Source of the DNA: Pseudomonadota bacterium
Lineage (GTDB): Bacteria; Pseudomonadota; Alphaproteobacteria; Acetobacterales; Acetobacteraceae
NCBI GenBank assembly: GCA_021808985.1
Contig: JAKBAQ010000017.1
Span: 1 to 22,770 of the forward strand
Length of the DNA stretch: 22,770 bases
Reading direction: 5' to 3'
This document shows, piece after piece, positions 5,947-13,984 of this stretch (its first letter is position 1; the number at the start of each line of letters is the position of its first letter). The position numbers and the translations under genes were made by a program. Under the pieces are notes generated by a model. That model saw only the letters and a list, made by a program, of their open reading frames with translations. It was not told where the DNA came from and did not search any database.

Positions 5947-8352
5947 TCAGGGCGCCGCGGGCCGCGCGGCAAACACCGCGGGCGGCATGAGAAAATAGGC
6001 AAGAGCCGGCAGGAGCAACATGGCGCCCAGCATGTTCCACATGAACATGAAGGAAAGCAACAGCCCCATGTCGGCCTGGAATTTGATGGGCGCGACCACC
6101 CAGGTGATGACACCAGCCGCCAGCGTGAAACCCGTGAGCAACACCACGCGTCCGGTAAAGAGCAACGTGCGGTAATAGGCCTCGGAGAGGGATTTGCCCT
6201 GGCGCAGATATTTGATGACAATGGCCAGCACGTATAGCGCGTAATCAACGCCGATGCCGACACCCAGCGCCACCACCGGCAAGGTGCCAACCGTTATGCC
6301 AATGCCAAGCCAGGCCATGAGCGCCTGCGCCAGAATTGACGTGAGCGCCAGCGGGATGACCGCGCACAGCACCGCACGCCAGGAGCGGAACACGATGAAG
6401 CAGAAAGTGATCACCGTCGCATAGACCAGCAGCAGCATCACCGTATTGGCCCGGGCGATGACGATGTTGGTGGCCGCGGCAATGCCGGCATTGCCGCCCG
6501 CGAGGGTGATCTTGAAAGCGGATGACTGGTTGCCCGGCTGGTTGATGAAGCTCTGCGCGGCATTGAGCACCGTGGTCAGCGTCGCGGCTTTATGATCGCG
6601 CAGCGACACATACATGGGGTCGAAAGAGCAGGCGAAATTCGTATAGCCGGGTGGGATATAGAGCTGTAAATTGTTGAGGAACGGCTGGTTGCGCACCAAA
6701 TCGTACCATTTCGGCGAGTCCTCATTCATCATCATCACAAGCTCGGCCGCGAACGAGCCCAAGGATGAGACCGACTGCACCTGCGGGAGTTGCTGCAGCT
6801 TCCAGCCCAATTTCTTCAGCACGGAGAGCGCGCGGTAAGACAGGCAGCCATTGGCGGGCGTGTCCATCATCACGATCATCGTGTCATCGCCAACCGAGTA
6901 ATGGTTGTTGATATAGGCATTGTCCTGATTGTATTGCGAGCTTTGCCGCAATTCCGGCGCTCCCTTGTCTAGGTCTCCGACCTGCACATTGCGCCCAGCA
7001 TAAAGCCCGGCCGCCCCCAGCATGAAGGCAACCGCGATCGCGCCAAACGCGTAACGCTTATCGACCGTGAACTGATCCAGGAATGTCCAGACCGGATGGG
7101 CAGCGCGCTGCCCCTCGCCAAGCTGCTCGTTGCGCAGGCTGCGCACGGCAGCGCGCGCGCTCACGCCCGTATAGCTCAGCATCATCGGCAGCATGATGAG
7201 ATTGGTGAACACCAAAATGGCGACGCCAATGCTCGCAATGATCGCGAGTTCCTGAATGGCCTCGATCCGAATCGCCGCCAGCACGGCAAAGCTCGAGGCA
7301 TCGCAGATAAGCGCCGCGAACCCCGCCAGAAACAGACGCCGGAACGTATAGCGCGCGGCGACGAGCGGGTCCGCCCCACGGCCGATATCCTGCATCACGC
7401 CGTTCATTTTCTGCGCGCCGTGGCTCATGCCAATGGCGAACACCAGAAACGGCACCAGGATGGAATAGGGGGTCAGCTGGTATCCCAGCAGCACCACCAC
7501 ACCAACCTGCCAGACAACCGCGGTTAGCGAAGCCGTGACAACCAGAAGCGTGCTGCGCACACAGCGCGTGAACCAGAAGAGAACGACCAGGGCAATGAAC
7601 ACGGAAACGCCGAAAAACGACAGCGTGCGCCCCATGGCGTTGATCATATCGCCCACCACCATCGCAAAGCCGATGATGTGCAGCGTAACCCCCTGCTTCG
7701 CGTATTCCGCGCGCAGCCCGTTCAGCTCACTGGCCAGGGCCCCGTAGCTTATGGGTTTCCCCGTCAGGCCATCAAACTCAAGCAGCGGCACATAGATGGT
7801 GCTGGAGGTAAAGTCGTTGCTCACCAGTGAGCCGATGCGCCCGGTGCGGGCTATGTTCGCGGCGACAACCTGCAACTGCTTCGCGCTGCCGTCATAGCTC
7901 TGGCCAATAACCGGCCCGCTCGCAATGCCATCGGCCGTCACCGCTGTCCAACGGGTCGATGGCGTCCAGAGCGAGGTCATGAAAGCGCGGTTGACATTGG
8001 GCAGCAGATAGACCTTGTCGTTGATCTGCTCGAGCGTTTTGAGATAACCGGCGTTTATGATCGTGCCATGATCAGCCTGCACGACAATGCGCACGGCATT
8101 AACCCGTGACTGCAATTCATCATAATGCTTGAGGAAATTGACAATCAGCGGCTGATGAACCGGAATCATCTTGGTGAAGCTGGCATTCACCTTAACATGC
8201 AGCGCCTGAAAGCCCAGGAACAATGTCATGACCGCGCATAGCAGCAGGATCACGGGCCGGTTGTTGAACAGCAAACGCTCAACGCGCGAGCCGGATTTAT
8301 AGTCGAAGGGCACGTCCTGCGCTTCGCTGCGGGCGGGTGGTTGCGAGCTCAT
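5947..8352 (-). CDS. RND-superfamily (MMPL-type) transporter
   Basis: An inner-membrane protein of 801 residues in two similar halves. Each half has one transmembrane helix, a large periplasmic loop, then a bundle of five helices. The first helix is near PVILLLCAVMTLFLGFQAL, the middle bundle contains LVFAIGMSHGAQKM, and the second half contains LGVGIGVDYALYVLAI, the MMPL/sterol-sensing-type motif. Related pumps use the proton gradient and are repeatedly found beside DUF1302, DUF1329 and YCF48 genes in proteobacterial catabolic loci for hydrophobic compounds. Direction of transport is not known. An ATG at 8352 has AGGA 5 nt upstream and is preferred. A TTG at 8373 would overlap the YCF48 stop. 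An ATG at 8358 has AGG touching it. Confidence 0.93.
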   Translation of the reverse strand: MSSQPPARSEAQDVPFDYKSGSRVERLLFNNRPVILLLCAVMTLFLGFQALHVKVNASFTKMIPVHQPLIVNFLKHYDELQSRVNAVRIVVQADHGTIINAGYLKTLEQINDKVYLLPNVNRAFMTSLWTPSTRWTAVTADGIASGPVIGQSYDGSAKQLQVVAANIARTGRIGSLVSNDFTSSTIYVPLLEFDGLTGKPISYGALASELNGLRAEYAKQGVTLHIIGFAMVVGDMINAMGRTLSFFGVSVFIALVVLFWFTRCVRSTLLVVTASLTAVVWQVGVVVLLGYQLTPYSILVPFLVFAIGMSHGAQKMNGVMQDIGRGADPLVAARYTFRRLFLAGFAALICDASSFAVLAAIRIEAIQELAIIASIGVAILVFTNLIMLPMMLSYTGVSARAAVRSLRNEQLGEGQRAAHPVWTFLDQFTVDKRYAFGAIAVAFMLGAAGLYAGRNVQVGDLDKGAPELRQSSQYNQDNAYINNHYSVGDDTMIVMMDTPANGCLSYRALSVLKKLGWKLQQLPQVQSVSSLGSFAAELVMMMNEDSPKWYDLVRNQPFLNNLQLYIPPGYTNFACSFDPMYVSLRDHKAATLTTVLNAAQSFINQPGNQSSAFKITLAGGNAGIAAATNIVIARANTVMLLLVYATVITFCFIVFRSWRAVLCAVIPLALTSILAQALMAWLGIGITVGTLPVVALGVGIGVDYALYVLAIVIKYLRQGKSLSEAYYRTLLFTGRVVLLTGFTLAAGVITWVVAPIKFQADMGLLLSFMFMWNMLGAMLLLPALAYFLMPPAVFAARPAAP

Positions 8353-8369
8353 ATGCATCCTAACATCTT

Positions 8370-9494
8370 TCAAGACTGGCGGGTCATGGCCCGCGCCGGC
8401 ACGCGGCCGATGCCCGTGTCACCCGCGAGAATCAGCCCGCCATCCGCCGCCTGAACCATGCTGAATATGGGCATTGGCGGCACGCCCGACAGGGGAGCGA
8501 AAGTTTGTCCGCCATCCTGGCTTCTGAAAATCTGCCCGGATTCGCTCGCGATTAACAAATCCGGCCCCATCATGAGGCCGCATGTGAGATTATCCTGCGT
8601 GCCCAGCGCAATCTGCGCCCAGCTCTGGCCGCCATCGGTTGAGCGGAAGCAGTTGCCCGCGACACCAAAGGCGATGAGCAGGTTCGGCACCGGCGCCAGA
8701 AGGCCAAAGATGCTGACCGCCTGCGGGAAGGGCAGCGGGTTGAAACTGGCGGCGCCATCGGTTGAGGAAAACACCTTGCCGGCGCTGCCCGCGAGATAGA
8801 TCGTACCGCCGCTCACCGCGCTGGCGTAGAGATCATCGCTCAGATGGTCGGAAACATGCAAACTCCAATCCACCCAACTGCGCCCGCCATCCTGGCTCAG
8901 CACCATCATGCGGTAGGCGCCCATGGCGAAAAGCTCACCGTTTGGCAGCAGGAGCAGATCAAGAAACGGCTTGTCCGCGCCGGCGGCATCAAAAATCCGC
9001 GCGCGCGGCGCGGCCAGGGCCAGCGCCGCGGACGCGAAGCCGACATTCTGCGGCGCGGCCGCCGCGGCCAGCATCAGCTGGTTCACCTGCAGGCCATCAA
9101 GCGCCAGATACCAGGATTTGCCGCCATCCCGTGTGCCCAGAATAACACCGGAATGCCCCGCCGCCCAGCCTTTTGCCTCGTCCTGGAAGATGACCGTGGT
9201 CAACGTGTCCGATACCGGCACCTGGGCCTGCGTCCAGCTTGCGCCATCATCATCAGAGATGATGATGATCCCTTCCTCGCCCGCCGCGACCAGCCGCCTG
9301 CCCGCCCACGCCATGGCCACGAGAAATGCCTGCGCTGGCGCCTTCACCGCAATGGCCGGCGTTGGCCGGAAGCCGATGGCGGCTGCAGTTTGCGCCTTGG
9401 CGCCCAGCGGCAGCAATGCGCTCCCGCCCACCGCCACCATGCGGGCCAGCACGGCACGCCGCGCAAAAGTTCGAGATGGAAAAAAGCTGGTCAA
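8370..9494 (-). CDS. YCF48/BNR-repeat periplasmic protein
   Basis: A protein of 374 residues. An N-terminal signal peptide with two arginines (FARRAVLARMVAVGGSALLP, cut near AKA-Q) sends it to the periplasm. The rest is a beta-propeller of repeated blocks with DDGASW, RDGGKSW, QDGGRSW, TDGGQSW and QDGGQTF, the Asp-box/BNR signature of the YCF48 (photosystem II assembly factor HCF136-like) family. In catabolic loci such proteins accompany RND pumps and DUF1302/DUF1329 proteins; a structural or adaptor role is supposed, with no known enzymatic function. The only start that keeps the signal peptide is TTG at 9494, because an in-frame stop (TGA) lies just upstream and the next ATG is at codon 19, within the signal. 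This rare start may hold expression down. Confidence 0.88.
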   Translation of the reverse strand: MTSFFPSRTFARRAVLARMVAVGGSALLPLGAKAQTAAAIGFRPTPAIAVKAPAQAFLVAMAWAGRRLVAAGEEGIIIISDDDGASWTQAQVPVSDTLTTVIFQDEAKGWAAGHSGVILGTRDGGKSWYLALDGLQVNQLMLAAAAAPQNVGFASAALALAAPRARIFDAAGADKPFLDLLLLPNGELFAMGAYRMMVLSQDGGRSWVDWSLHVSDHLSDDLYASAVSGGTIYLAGSAGKVFSSTDGAASFNPLPFPQAVSIFGLLAPVPNLLIAFGVAGNCFRSTDGGQSWAQIALGTQDNLTCGLMMGPDLLIASESGQIFRSQDGGQTFAPLSGVPPMPIFSMVQAADGGLILAGDTGIGRVPARAMTRQS

Positions 9495-9561
9495 ATCCGT
9501 AACTCACGCCAGATGTTTTGCTGATTGCGCTTTCTCAACACAACCAGAGCTGAAAAGATGC

Positions 9562-9601
9562 CGCGGATGGCGGAAGGCGCCAGCGTCTTCCTCCATCCGC
9601 G
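9562..9601 (-). terminator. Long hairpin between DUF1329 and YCF48 genes (attenuator or mRNA-stabilising stem)
   Basis: Arms CGCGGATGG (9562-9570) and CCATCCGCG (9593-9601) pair perfectly; after one mismatch a further run of about seven or eight pairs continues inward. Only four U residues follow on the minus-strand transcript (CATCTTTTC). A full terminator is therefore doubtful; partial termination or RNA processing between the first two and the later genes of the operon is plausible. The 148-bp gap 9495-9642 holds nothing else that I can see. Confidence 0.5.
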
Positions 9602-9642
9602 TGATCATCGTCAAGACTTCACGATGAATGCCGTGTCAATCG

Positions 9643-11025
9643 TCAATATTGCGAGGCCGCGGCCATCTGCTCGGGGTCAAAATCCGAATCAGGCAGCGAC
9701 GGATAGAACCTCACGGATGGGCTCTGCGCCTCATTCCACACGCCGTTGATGGTGGCGTAATTGTCCGTCTGCAGATTATAAACGGCATTGTTGCCATACA
9801 CGACGCCCGGCAGATCCGGCCGCAGATAATTGTAGACATGGTTCACCTTGTAGAGATTGTTGTTGGCATCCCAGGCATCCACCAGGCCAGCCATCCAGGT
9901 ATCTTCGTCAACATAAAAGCGCCGCTTGGCAAGCACGTTGCGCTCGCCTGGATGCAGCGTCGCCTCCACCACCCACACGCGGTGCAGTTCCCAGCGCACC
10001 ACATCAGGATCAAGAAAGCGCGGCAGATGCACTTTCTGCGGCGCCAGCAGGTACATGCCGTTATTGTTGTACGGAATGTACATCTCCTTTTTGCCGATCA
10101 GCTTCCAATCATATTTTATCAGCGAGCCATTGAAGCCGTAATACTCGTCATAATTGGCGATGCCATCCGCCTGCGATGAAGGCGTGTCGAACTCGATCTC
10201 CGGCGCGCGGCGCACGCGGCCCTGCCCGGCCAGCACGCTCCACGCGGCATCTGGCTGGCGGTACGGGTCGGCCATGCGCAGCACAACGTCAAGCGTGCCA
10301 ACCAGATTGGCCGGCCCGGTATCTTGAATATATTGCCGATTCAGCGCGCCATCAAAGGTGGAGAGGTTGCCTGACTGGCGGTAATAGGGCCAGTCATACT
10401 TGCCGTTGGCCTGGTAGGAGAGCACCAGCGACCCGCCATTGACAACCCACCCCTGCGGTGACTCGGTCATCGCATAACCAGACCAGCGGGCATTGTGATT
10501 CCAGACGATCTGCGCTCCGGCAACGAGCGGATCAGTCTGATCAGGCACCGGGAACGGAATGCCGCCATATGCGTTATGGAACCCGAACCGCCCGCCCGCC
10601 GCCTCAAGCTGGGCACTGGTGGCGTTGGTTTTTATGTTGTCATAAACCCATTGCGGCGCCGCAGCGGTACGGTGGGTGGGATAGACTTTCAGCGAAAATC
10701 CGTATTTCTGAATCATCGCGGCCACGCCTTCGCTCAACTTGTCCGCATACTGGGCGGCGTTGCTCGAATCGATAACCAAAACCGGTTGCTCACCGGCAAA
10801 CATATCAGGCATGGCCTGGCCGGGTTGCCAGCCGGCGGGCGGGGCGGTTATGCCGCCGGTCCAGGCTGGAATGCTGCCATCGGCATTGCCGGCGGCTTCA
10901 GCCCCCGTTGGCGTCAGGCCGGCGCCAAGCGGCGCGGCGCCCGCGGCGACATCGGCTTTGGCGCGCCCCGCCTTCAGGGCCAGCAGGCTCGCACTCGCCA
11001 ACAAACCAAGGTTACGTCTTTTCAT
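9643..11025 (-). CDS. DUF1329 family periplasmic protein (LolA-like)
   Basis: A protein of 460 residues with a signal peptide (MKRRNLGLLASASLLALKAG, cut near KA-D). The mature part has DUF1329 features: LGAGLTPTGAEAAGNADGSI with the IPAWTGG that follows, and later LHRVWVVEATLHPGERN and KRRFYVDEDTW. Proteins of this family share the LolA/LolB-like fold, suggesting they carry a hydrophobic compound through the periplasm. They are nearly always encoded next to a DUF1302 outer-membrane protein, as here with an 18-nt gap. The start has AAGGA about 9 nt upstream. The likely partner set is DUF1302 in the outer membrane and the RND pump in the inner membrane. Ligand unknown. Confidence 0.92.
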   Translation of the reverse strand: MKRRNLGLLASASLLALKAGRAKADVAAGAAPLGAGLTPTGAEAAGNADGSIPAWTGGITAPPAGWQPGQAMPDMFAGEQPVLVIDSSNAAQYADKLSEGVAAMIQKYGFSLKVYPTHRTAAAPQWVYDNIKTNATSAQLEAAGGRFGFHNAYGGIPFPVPDQTDPLVAGAQIVWNHNARWSGYAMTESPQGWVVNGGSLVLSYQANGKYDWPYYRQSGNLSTFDGALNRQYIQDTGPANLVGTLDVVLRMADPYRQPDAAWSVLAGQGRVRRAPEIEFDTPSSQADGIANYDEYYGFNGSLIKYDWKLIGKKEMYIPYNNNGMYLLAPQKVHLPRFLDPDVVRWELHRVWVVEATLHPGERNVLAKRRFYVDEDTWMAGLVDAWDANNNLYKVNHVYNYLRPDLPGVVYGNNAVYNLQTDNYATINGVWNEAQSPSVRFYPSLPDSDFDPEQMAAASQY

Positions 11026-11043
11026 GGTTTTTTCCTTTTTGCC

Positions 11044-12741
11044 TTAGAATGTGTGCTGGAGGTTGAGCGACACGAAGCCCCGGTCAGCGATCTGGTTGTA
11101 AGTGGTGTTCGGTTTGCCCAGATAATCCTGGTAGCTCAGCGAGGCGATCCAGGTATGGCGGTAAGTGCCGGTGACCCCGACATCGAACACGCCATTGCCA
11201 TGATAGATGGATGTATCCATCTCCGAGCGGCCCAGGAAGTCATAAGTGATGCTGACCGGTATGGTGACATCCAGATTAGAAACGATATTGTAATAAGTTG
11301 GCGCAATGCCCAGGTCGAATGCCGCCGCCGTCCCCTGCAGCCCCGGCGAGAGCGCGGCCTTGTTCTTTATCCCGCCCAGCACATGGTTGACCACGACTTC
11401 ACCCGTGACCGTCGCGCCCCCCGGATCAAACGACAGTGCCGGCGTGACATAGATCGTCGATAATTGCATGTCGAGCGTGGTGCCGACCGGATAAGCGGGG
11501 TTACCATTGGTGTTGTTTGAGGCTGCCGGCACATTCAGGCCGGTCGCCAAGGGCTGGTTCTCGCGGGCGGAAACTTCGCCAGCGACGTTGGCGGCGCCGA
11601 TGTTGGTCGAAAAGCTGCCGCCTTCCAGCCAGATGTCACGCGGATAGACGAGCGCGTAGCGCCCAACCGCCAGGCCGGCGGCCACCGGCGTGCTGATCGC
11701 GGCCACGCCGCCAGCTCCCGGATAGGCATAGACTTCCGGCGTTTTTGCATCAAAACGCTCTCCGAACAAACCAAAATCCCAGTTCGACACCTCGAACTGA
11801 ACGGAGAGGCCGAACTGGCCATTCTGATGCCCGGGGGAAATATCCTTCGAGCGCAGGAAATATTCGTTGCCGACACCAGGGACGTTGCCCACGATAAGGC
11901 TCTGCCCGCCTTTGTCGAGGAAGTCGTTACCATTGAAATACGCGCCCGCGCCCTGCAGATAATCATGCTCCCACTCGAACTGGTAATAGCCCTGGAGGGT
12001 GACATCAGGCCGCGGGTTGTAGGTGAGCACCGCCTGCCCAACCGGCATGAAAACCTGCTGCGCCTGCGGGTTGATCAGGTTTTGCGCGGCCACCACATTG
12101 ATGGGCGCCTGACCGCCGGAAATGCCATCGGTGGGGAAATACAGGCTCTGGCCCCAGAACAGAACCTGGCGGCCCACTTTCAGCTGCACGGTCTGGTCAC
12201 CGGCGAACTGGTGCTGCGCATAAACAAACGCATCAAGCAACTGCGCGTTCTCGCCATCCACATTGCGCGTCGCCGACGTAAAGTCAGTTGATTTGCCAAC
12301 ATAAAGGGCATTCAGCGTGCCCGGCTGGTTGTTCTGGTTCGTCCCCAGATACACCGTATTCAGATAAATCTGCCCGCTCACATGCGCGCCGTAATCACCG
12401 TCCTTCACATCGAGCACGGGCACGGCCTCGAACAGATTCCCCACAACACCGTGACGGAAGTTTATATCGCCCTCGCTGCCATTGGCATTGGCCGGGCCGG
12501 TCAAAATAGCCGACGGGCTGTTGACCCGATACATCCCCGTGTAAGACACGGTCGTCGTCAGGTTGATCTCCACGTTATTCCCATACTGGGTGCCGTTATA
12601 GAGATTAAGCGCCACAGCCCTGACGGGCAGCCCCGTGAGAAACGCCCCGGTCGCGCAAACAGAAACCAGCCCGGCATATTTCATGGCCGGTGCCGCCTTG
12701 TTGCGCGTATTCAATTTTCCTTCCGCCTTCTTGGCCTTCAT
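11044..12741 (-). CDS. DUF1302 outer-membrane beta-barrel protein
   Basis: A protein of 565 residues. A basic N-terminus and hydrophobic stretch (about 22-43, ending PVRAVA-L) form a signal peptide. The mature chain starts in the DUF1302 manner (LNLYNGTQYGNNVEINLTTT), contains LLDAFVYAQHQF and LKVGRQVLFWGQSLYFP, and ends in alternating strands with a terminal Phe (SLNLQHTF), the usual signal for outer-membrane barrel assembly. It is probably a channel or receptor for entry or exit of the hydrophobic substrate. The ATG at 12741 has GGGAGG 7 nt upstream; the preceding TTG codon at 12744 is not needed. It is the first gene of the five-gene operon that ends with the ferredoxin. Confidence 0.92.
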   Translation of the reverse strand: MKAKKAEGKLNTRNKAAPAMKYAGLVSVCATGAFLTGLPVRAVALNLYNGTQYGNNVEINLTTTVSYTGMYRVNSPSAILTGPANANGSEGDINFRHGVVGNLFEAVPVLDVKDGDYGAHVSGQIYLNTVYLGTNQNNQPGTLNALYVGKSTDFTSATRNVDGENAQLLDAFVYAQHQFAGDQTVQLKVGRQVLFWGQSLYFPTDGISGGQAPINVVAAQNLINPQAQQVFMPVGQAVLTYNPRPDVTLQGYYQFEWEHDYLQGAGAYFNGNDFLDKGGQSLIVGNVPGVGNEYFLRSKDISPGHQNGQFGLSVQFEVSNWDFGLFGERFDAKTPEVYAYPGAGGVAAISTPVAAGLAVGRYALVYPRDIWLEGGSFSTNIGAANVAGEVSARENQPLATGLNVPAASNNTNGNPAYPVGTTLDMQLSTIYVTPALSFDPGGATVTGEVVVNHVLGGIKNKAALSPGLQGTAAAFDLGIAPTYYNIVSNLDVTIPVSITYDFLGRSEMDTSIYHGNGVFDVGVTGTYRHTWIASLSYQDYLGKPNTTYNQIADRGFVSLNLQHTF

Positions 12742-12934
12742 CAATCCGCCTCCCTTTGGTTATCCGTTTGAATTTTCACGCGCCGGAATTCTTGTTGTAT
12801 CCGGAACGATTAAAAGCCCCTCACGCCGGTCAGCCGCCAACGCGCGCGGGAGAGATCTCCTCACAATGCAGAGCCCCCAGCCTCACATCAGCCATAAACC
12901 GACACCCGTTTGTTCACGCCATTTTCACCATTAA

Positions 12935-12953
12935 TTTGTGCGATAATCAATCA
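12935..12953. promoter_or_regulatory. Operator-like sequence upstream of the DUF1302 operon
   Basis: TTTGTGCGATAATCAATCA matches 16 of 19 positions of the sequence at 3204-3222 before the P450 operon. A second GTGCGAT core occurs 39 bp away, at 12977-12983. It is likely a site for the same regulator, probably IclR regulator 1 (inferred). Confidence 0.5.
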
Positions 12954-12970
12954 ATTGGTCGTTTTTTGAA

Positions 12971-13000
12971 CATTTAGTGCGATTTTTGTCGATATGTCAA
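12971..13000 (-). promoter_or_regulatory. Possible promoter of the DUF1302-to-ferredoxin operon
   Basis: On the minus strand a perfect -35 TTGACA (13000-12995) is followed after 17-18 bp by a weak -10 (CTAAAT or TAAATG). A GTGCGAT core overlaps the downstream part. The remainder of the 379-bp gap 12742-13120 shows no gene; it has a 14-bp palindrome TGCCGG-AG-CCGGCA at 13088-13101 of unknown purpose and a T-rich run at 13115-13122. Confidence 0.35.
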
Positions 13001-13120
13001 CATCCCCAGCGCCAGATGATTAATGAAAGCAGGCCAAAGCCCGTCTCGGCGCCGGCGTCAGCGGCCAATAGCGCCCTCAAGGCCCCTTGCCGGAGCCGGC
13101 ATTATCCCGCTTGGTTTTTT

Positions 13121-13912
13121 TTAACCGCCGGCGATTCTCGTGAGATGCGCTGCAGCGGCCTGAAGCTCGGGGAGAGCCGTATCCATCAGCCAGCCGAGGC
13201 TGCGATGGGCTGATTGCGTGGCCAGATTGAGCGCGGCGGGCTGCCCTCGGCTTGGCACCGGCACGGCAATTGAGCGCAGGCCAGCTTCCAGTTCGCCATC
13301 GGTCAGGGCAAAACCCTGGTCGCGCACTTTGGCGATTTCCCCAGCCAAGGCCGCGGCGCCGGTGAGTGTCTTGCCCGTTCGGGCCGCAAAAGGCGCCCGC
13401 GCCAGATAAGCGGCAAGCTCATCATCGCCGAGCATGGAAAGCAGCACGCGCCCATTGGAGGTGCAATAGCTGGGCAGCGCGCTGCCCACGAACAGCGGCA
13501 CCGATATGATGCGCGCGGTCTCCGCCCGGTGCACATAAACCACGCAGGCATGGCCGCGCCTCGGGTCGAACATGGCGAGCGAGCTCGATTCCCCCAGCCG
13601 GTCGCGCAGCGCGTCCACAACCACCTGCCCGGCTTTGGCCAGCGGGCTAGCCAGCGCAAAGGCGCGGGCCAGAGGCAACACGGCGGGAGTGAGGCTGTAA
13701 TGCGTGCCCTCGGCGCTGACATAGCCAAGCCGCTCAAGCGTGAACAAACAGCGCGCCACCGCCGAGCGCGACAGGCCGCACAGCTTGGTCAGTTGTGAAA
13801 TGGTCAGTGTGCCGTGGTCTTCAAAGCTGCTCAGCACGTCCAGCCCGCGGGCAAGCGAGGCCATGAAGCGCGGGTCAGCACTTTCGAGATTCTGCTTGAC
13901 TTCACCATTCAT
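13121..13912 (-). CDS. IclR-family transcriptional regulator 2 (PcaR-like position)
   Basis: A protein of 263 residues with an N-terminal winged helix (LTISQLTKLCGLSRSAVARC as the helix-turn-helix, about 34-53) and a C-terminal effector domain with LPSYCTSNGRVLLSML and GLRSIAVPVPSRGQ. The sequence differs clearly from IclR regulator 1. It is divergent from the CoA-transferase/PcaF-like thiolase genes, the usual place for a PcaR/PcaU/PobR/CatR-type regulator of beta-ketoadipate metabolism. I start at the ATG at 13912 (MNGEVKQN), with GGAG 10 nt upstream. A longer frame to 13990 would run through the palindrome at 13943-13959 and into the divergent gene. The effector may be beta-ketoadipate or a pathway acid (inferred). 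Confidence 0.9.
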   Translation of the reverse strand: MNGEVKQNLESADPRFMASLARGLDVLSSFEDHGTLTISQLTKLCGLSRSAVARCLFTLERLGYVSAEGTHYSLTPAVLPLARAFALASPLAKAGQVVVDALRDRLGESSSLAMFDPRRGHACVVYVHRAETARIISVPLFVGSALPSYCTSNGRVLLSMLGDDELAAYLARAPFAARTGKTLTGAAALAGEIAKVRDQGFALTDGELEAGLRSIAVPVPSRGQPAALNLATQSAHRSLGWLMDTALPELQAAAAHLTRIAGG

Positions 13913-13942
13913 CGGTGAAATTCTCCGATTAACGACACAAAG

Positions 13943-13959
13943 TAACCGATATTCGGTTA
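13943..13959. promoter_or_regulatory. Palindromic operator between IclR regulator 2 and the CoA-transferase genes
   Basis: A perfect 17-bp inverted repeat, TAACCGA-TAT-TCGGTTA, with 7-bp arms, in the 72-bp divergent gap. It lies 30 nt from the IclR ATG and 25 nt from the CoA-transferase ATG, so one bound protein could control both directions. Its sequence is unlike the 3187-3224 elements, which fits a different regulator. Confidence 0.6.
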
Positions 13960-13984
13960 TTTTAACCCGGACGTCAAGAGGAAA

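Noticed and set aside
8370..8373. TTG at 8373 as the start of the RND transporter, overlapping the YCF48 stop
   Set aside because: A better-spaced AGGA precedes the ATG at 8352, and the extra residues are not hydrophobic or conserved in character. It stays possible.
13088..13101. Palindrome TGCCGG-AG-CCGGCA and a nearby run of eight T downstream of IclR regulator 2
   Set aside because: On the minus strand no U-run follows the stem, and on the plus strand the T-run is about 14 nt away, so it does not qualify as an intrinsic terminator for either side.
12742..13120. Several short open frames in the promoter region of the DUF1302 operon
   Set aside because: They are short, have no ribosome-binding sites or motifs, and overlap the operator and promoter sequences.
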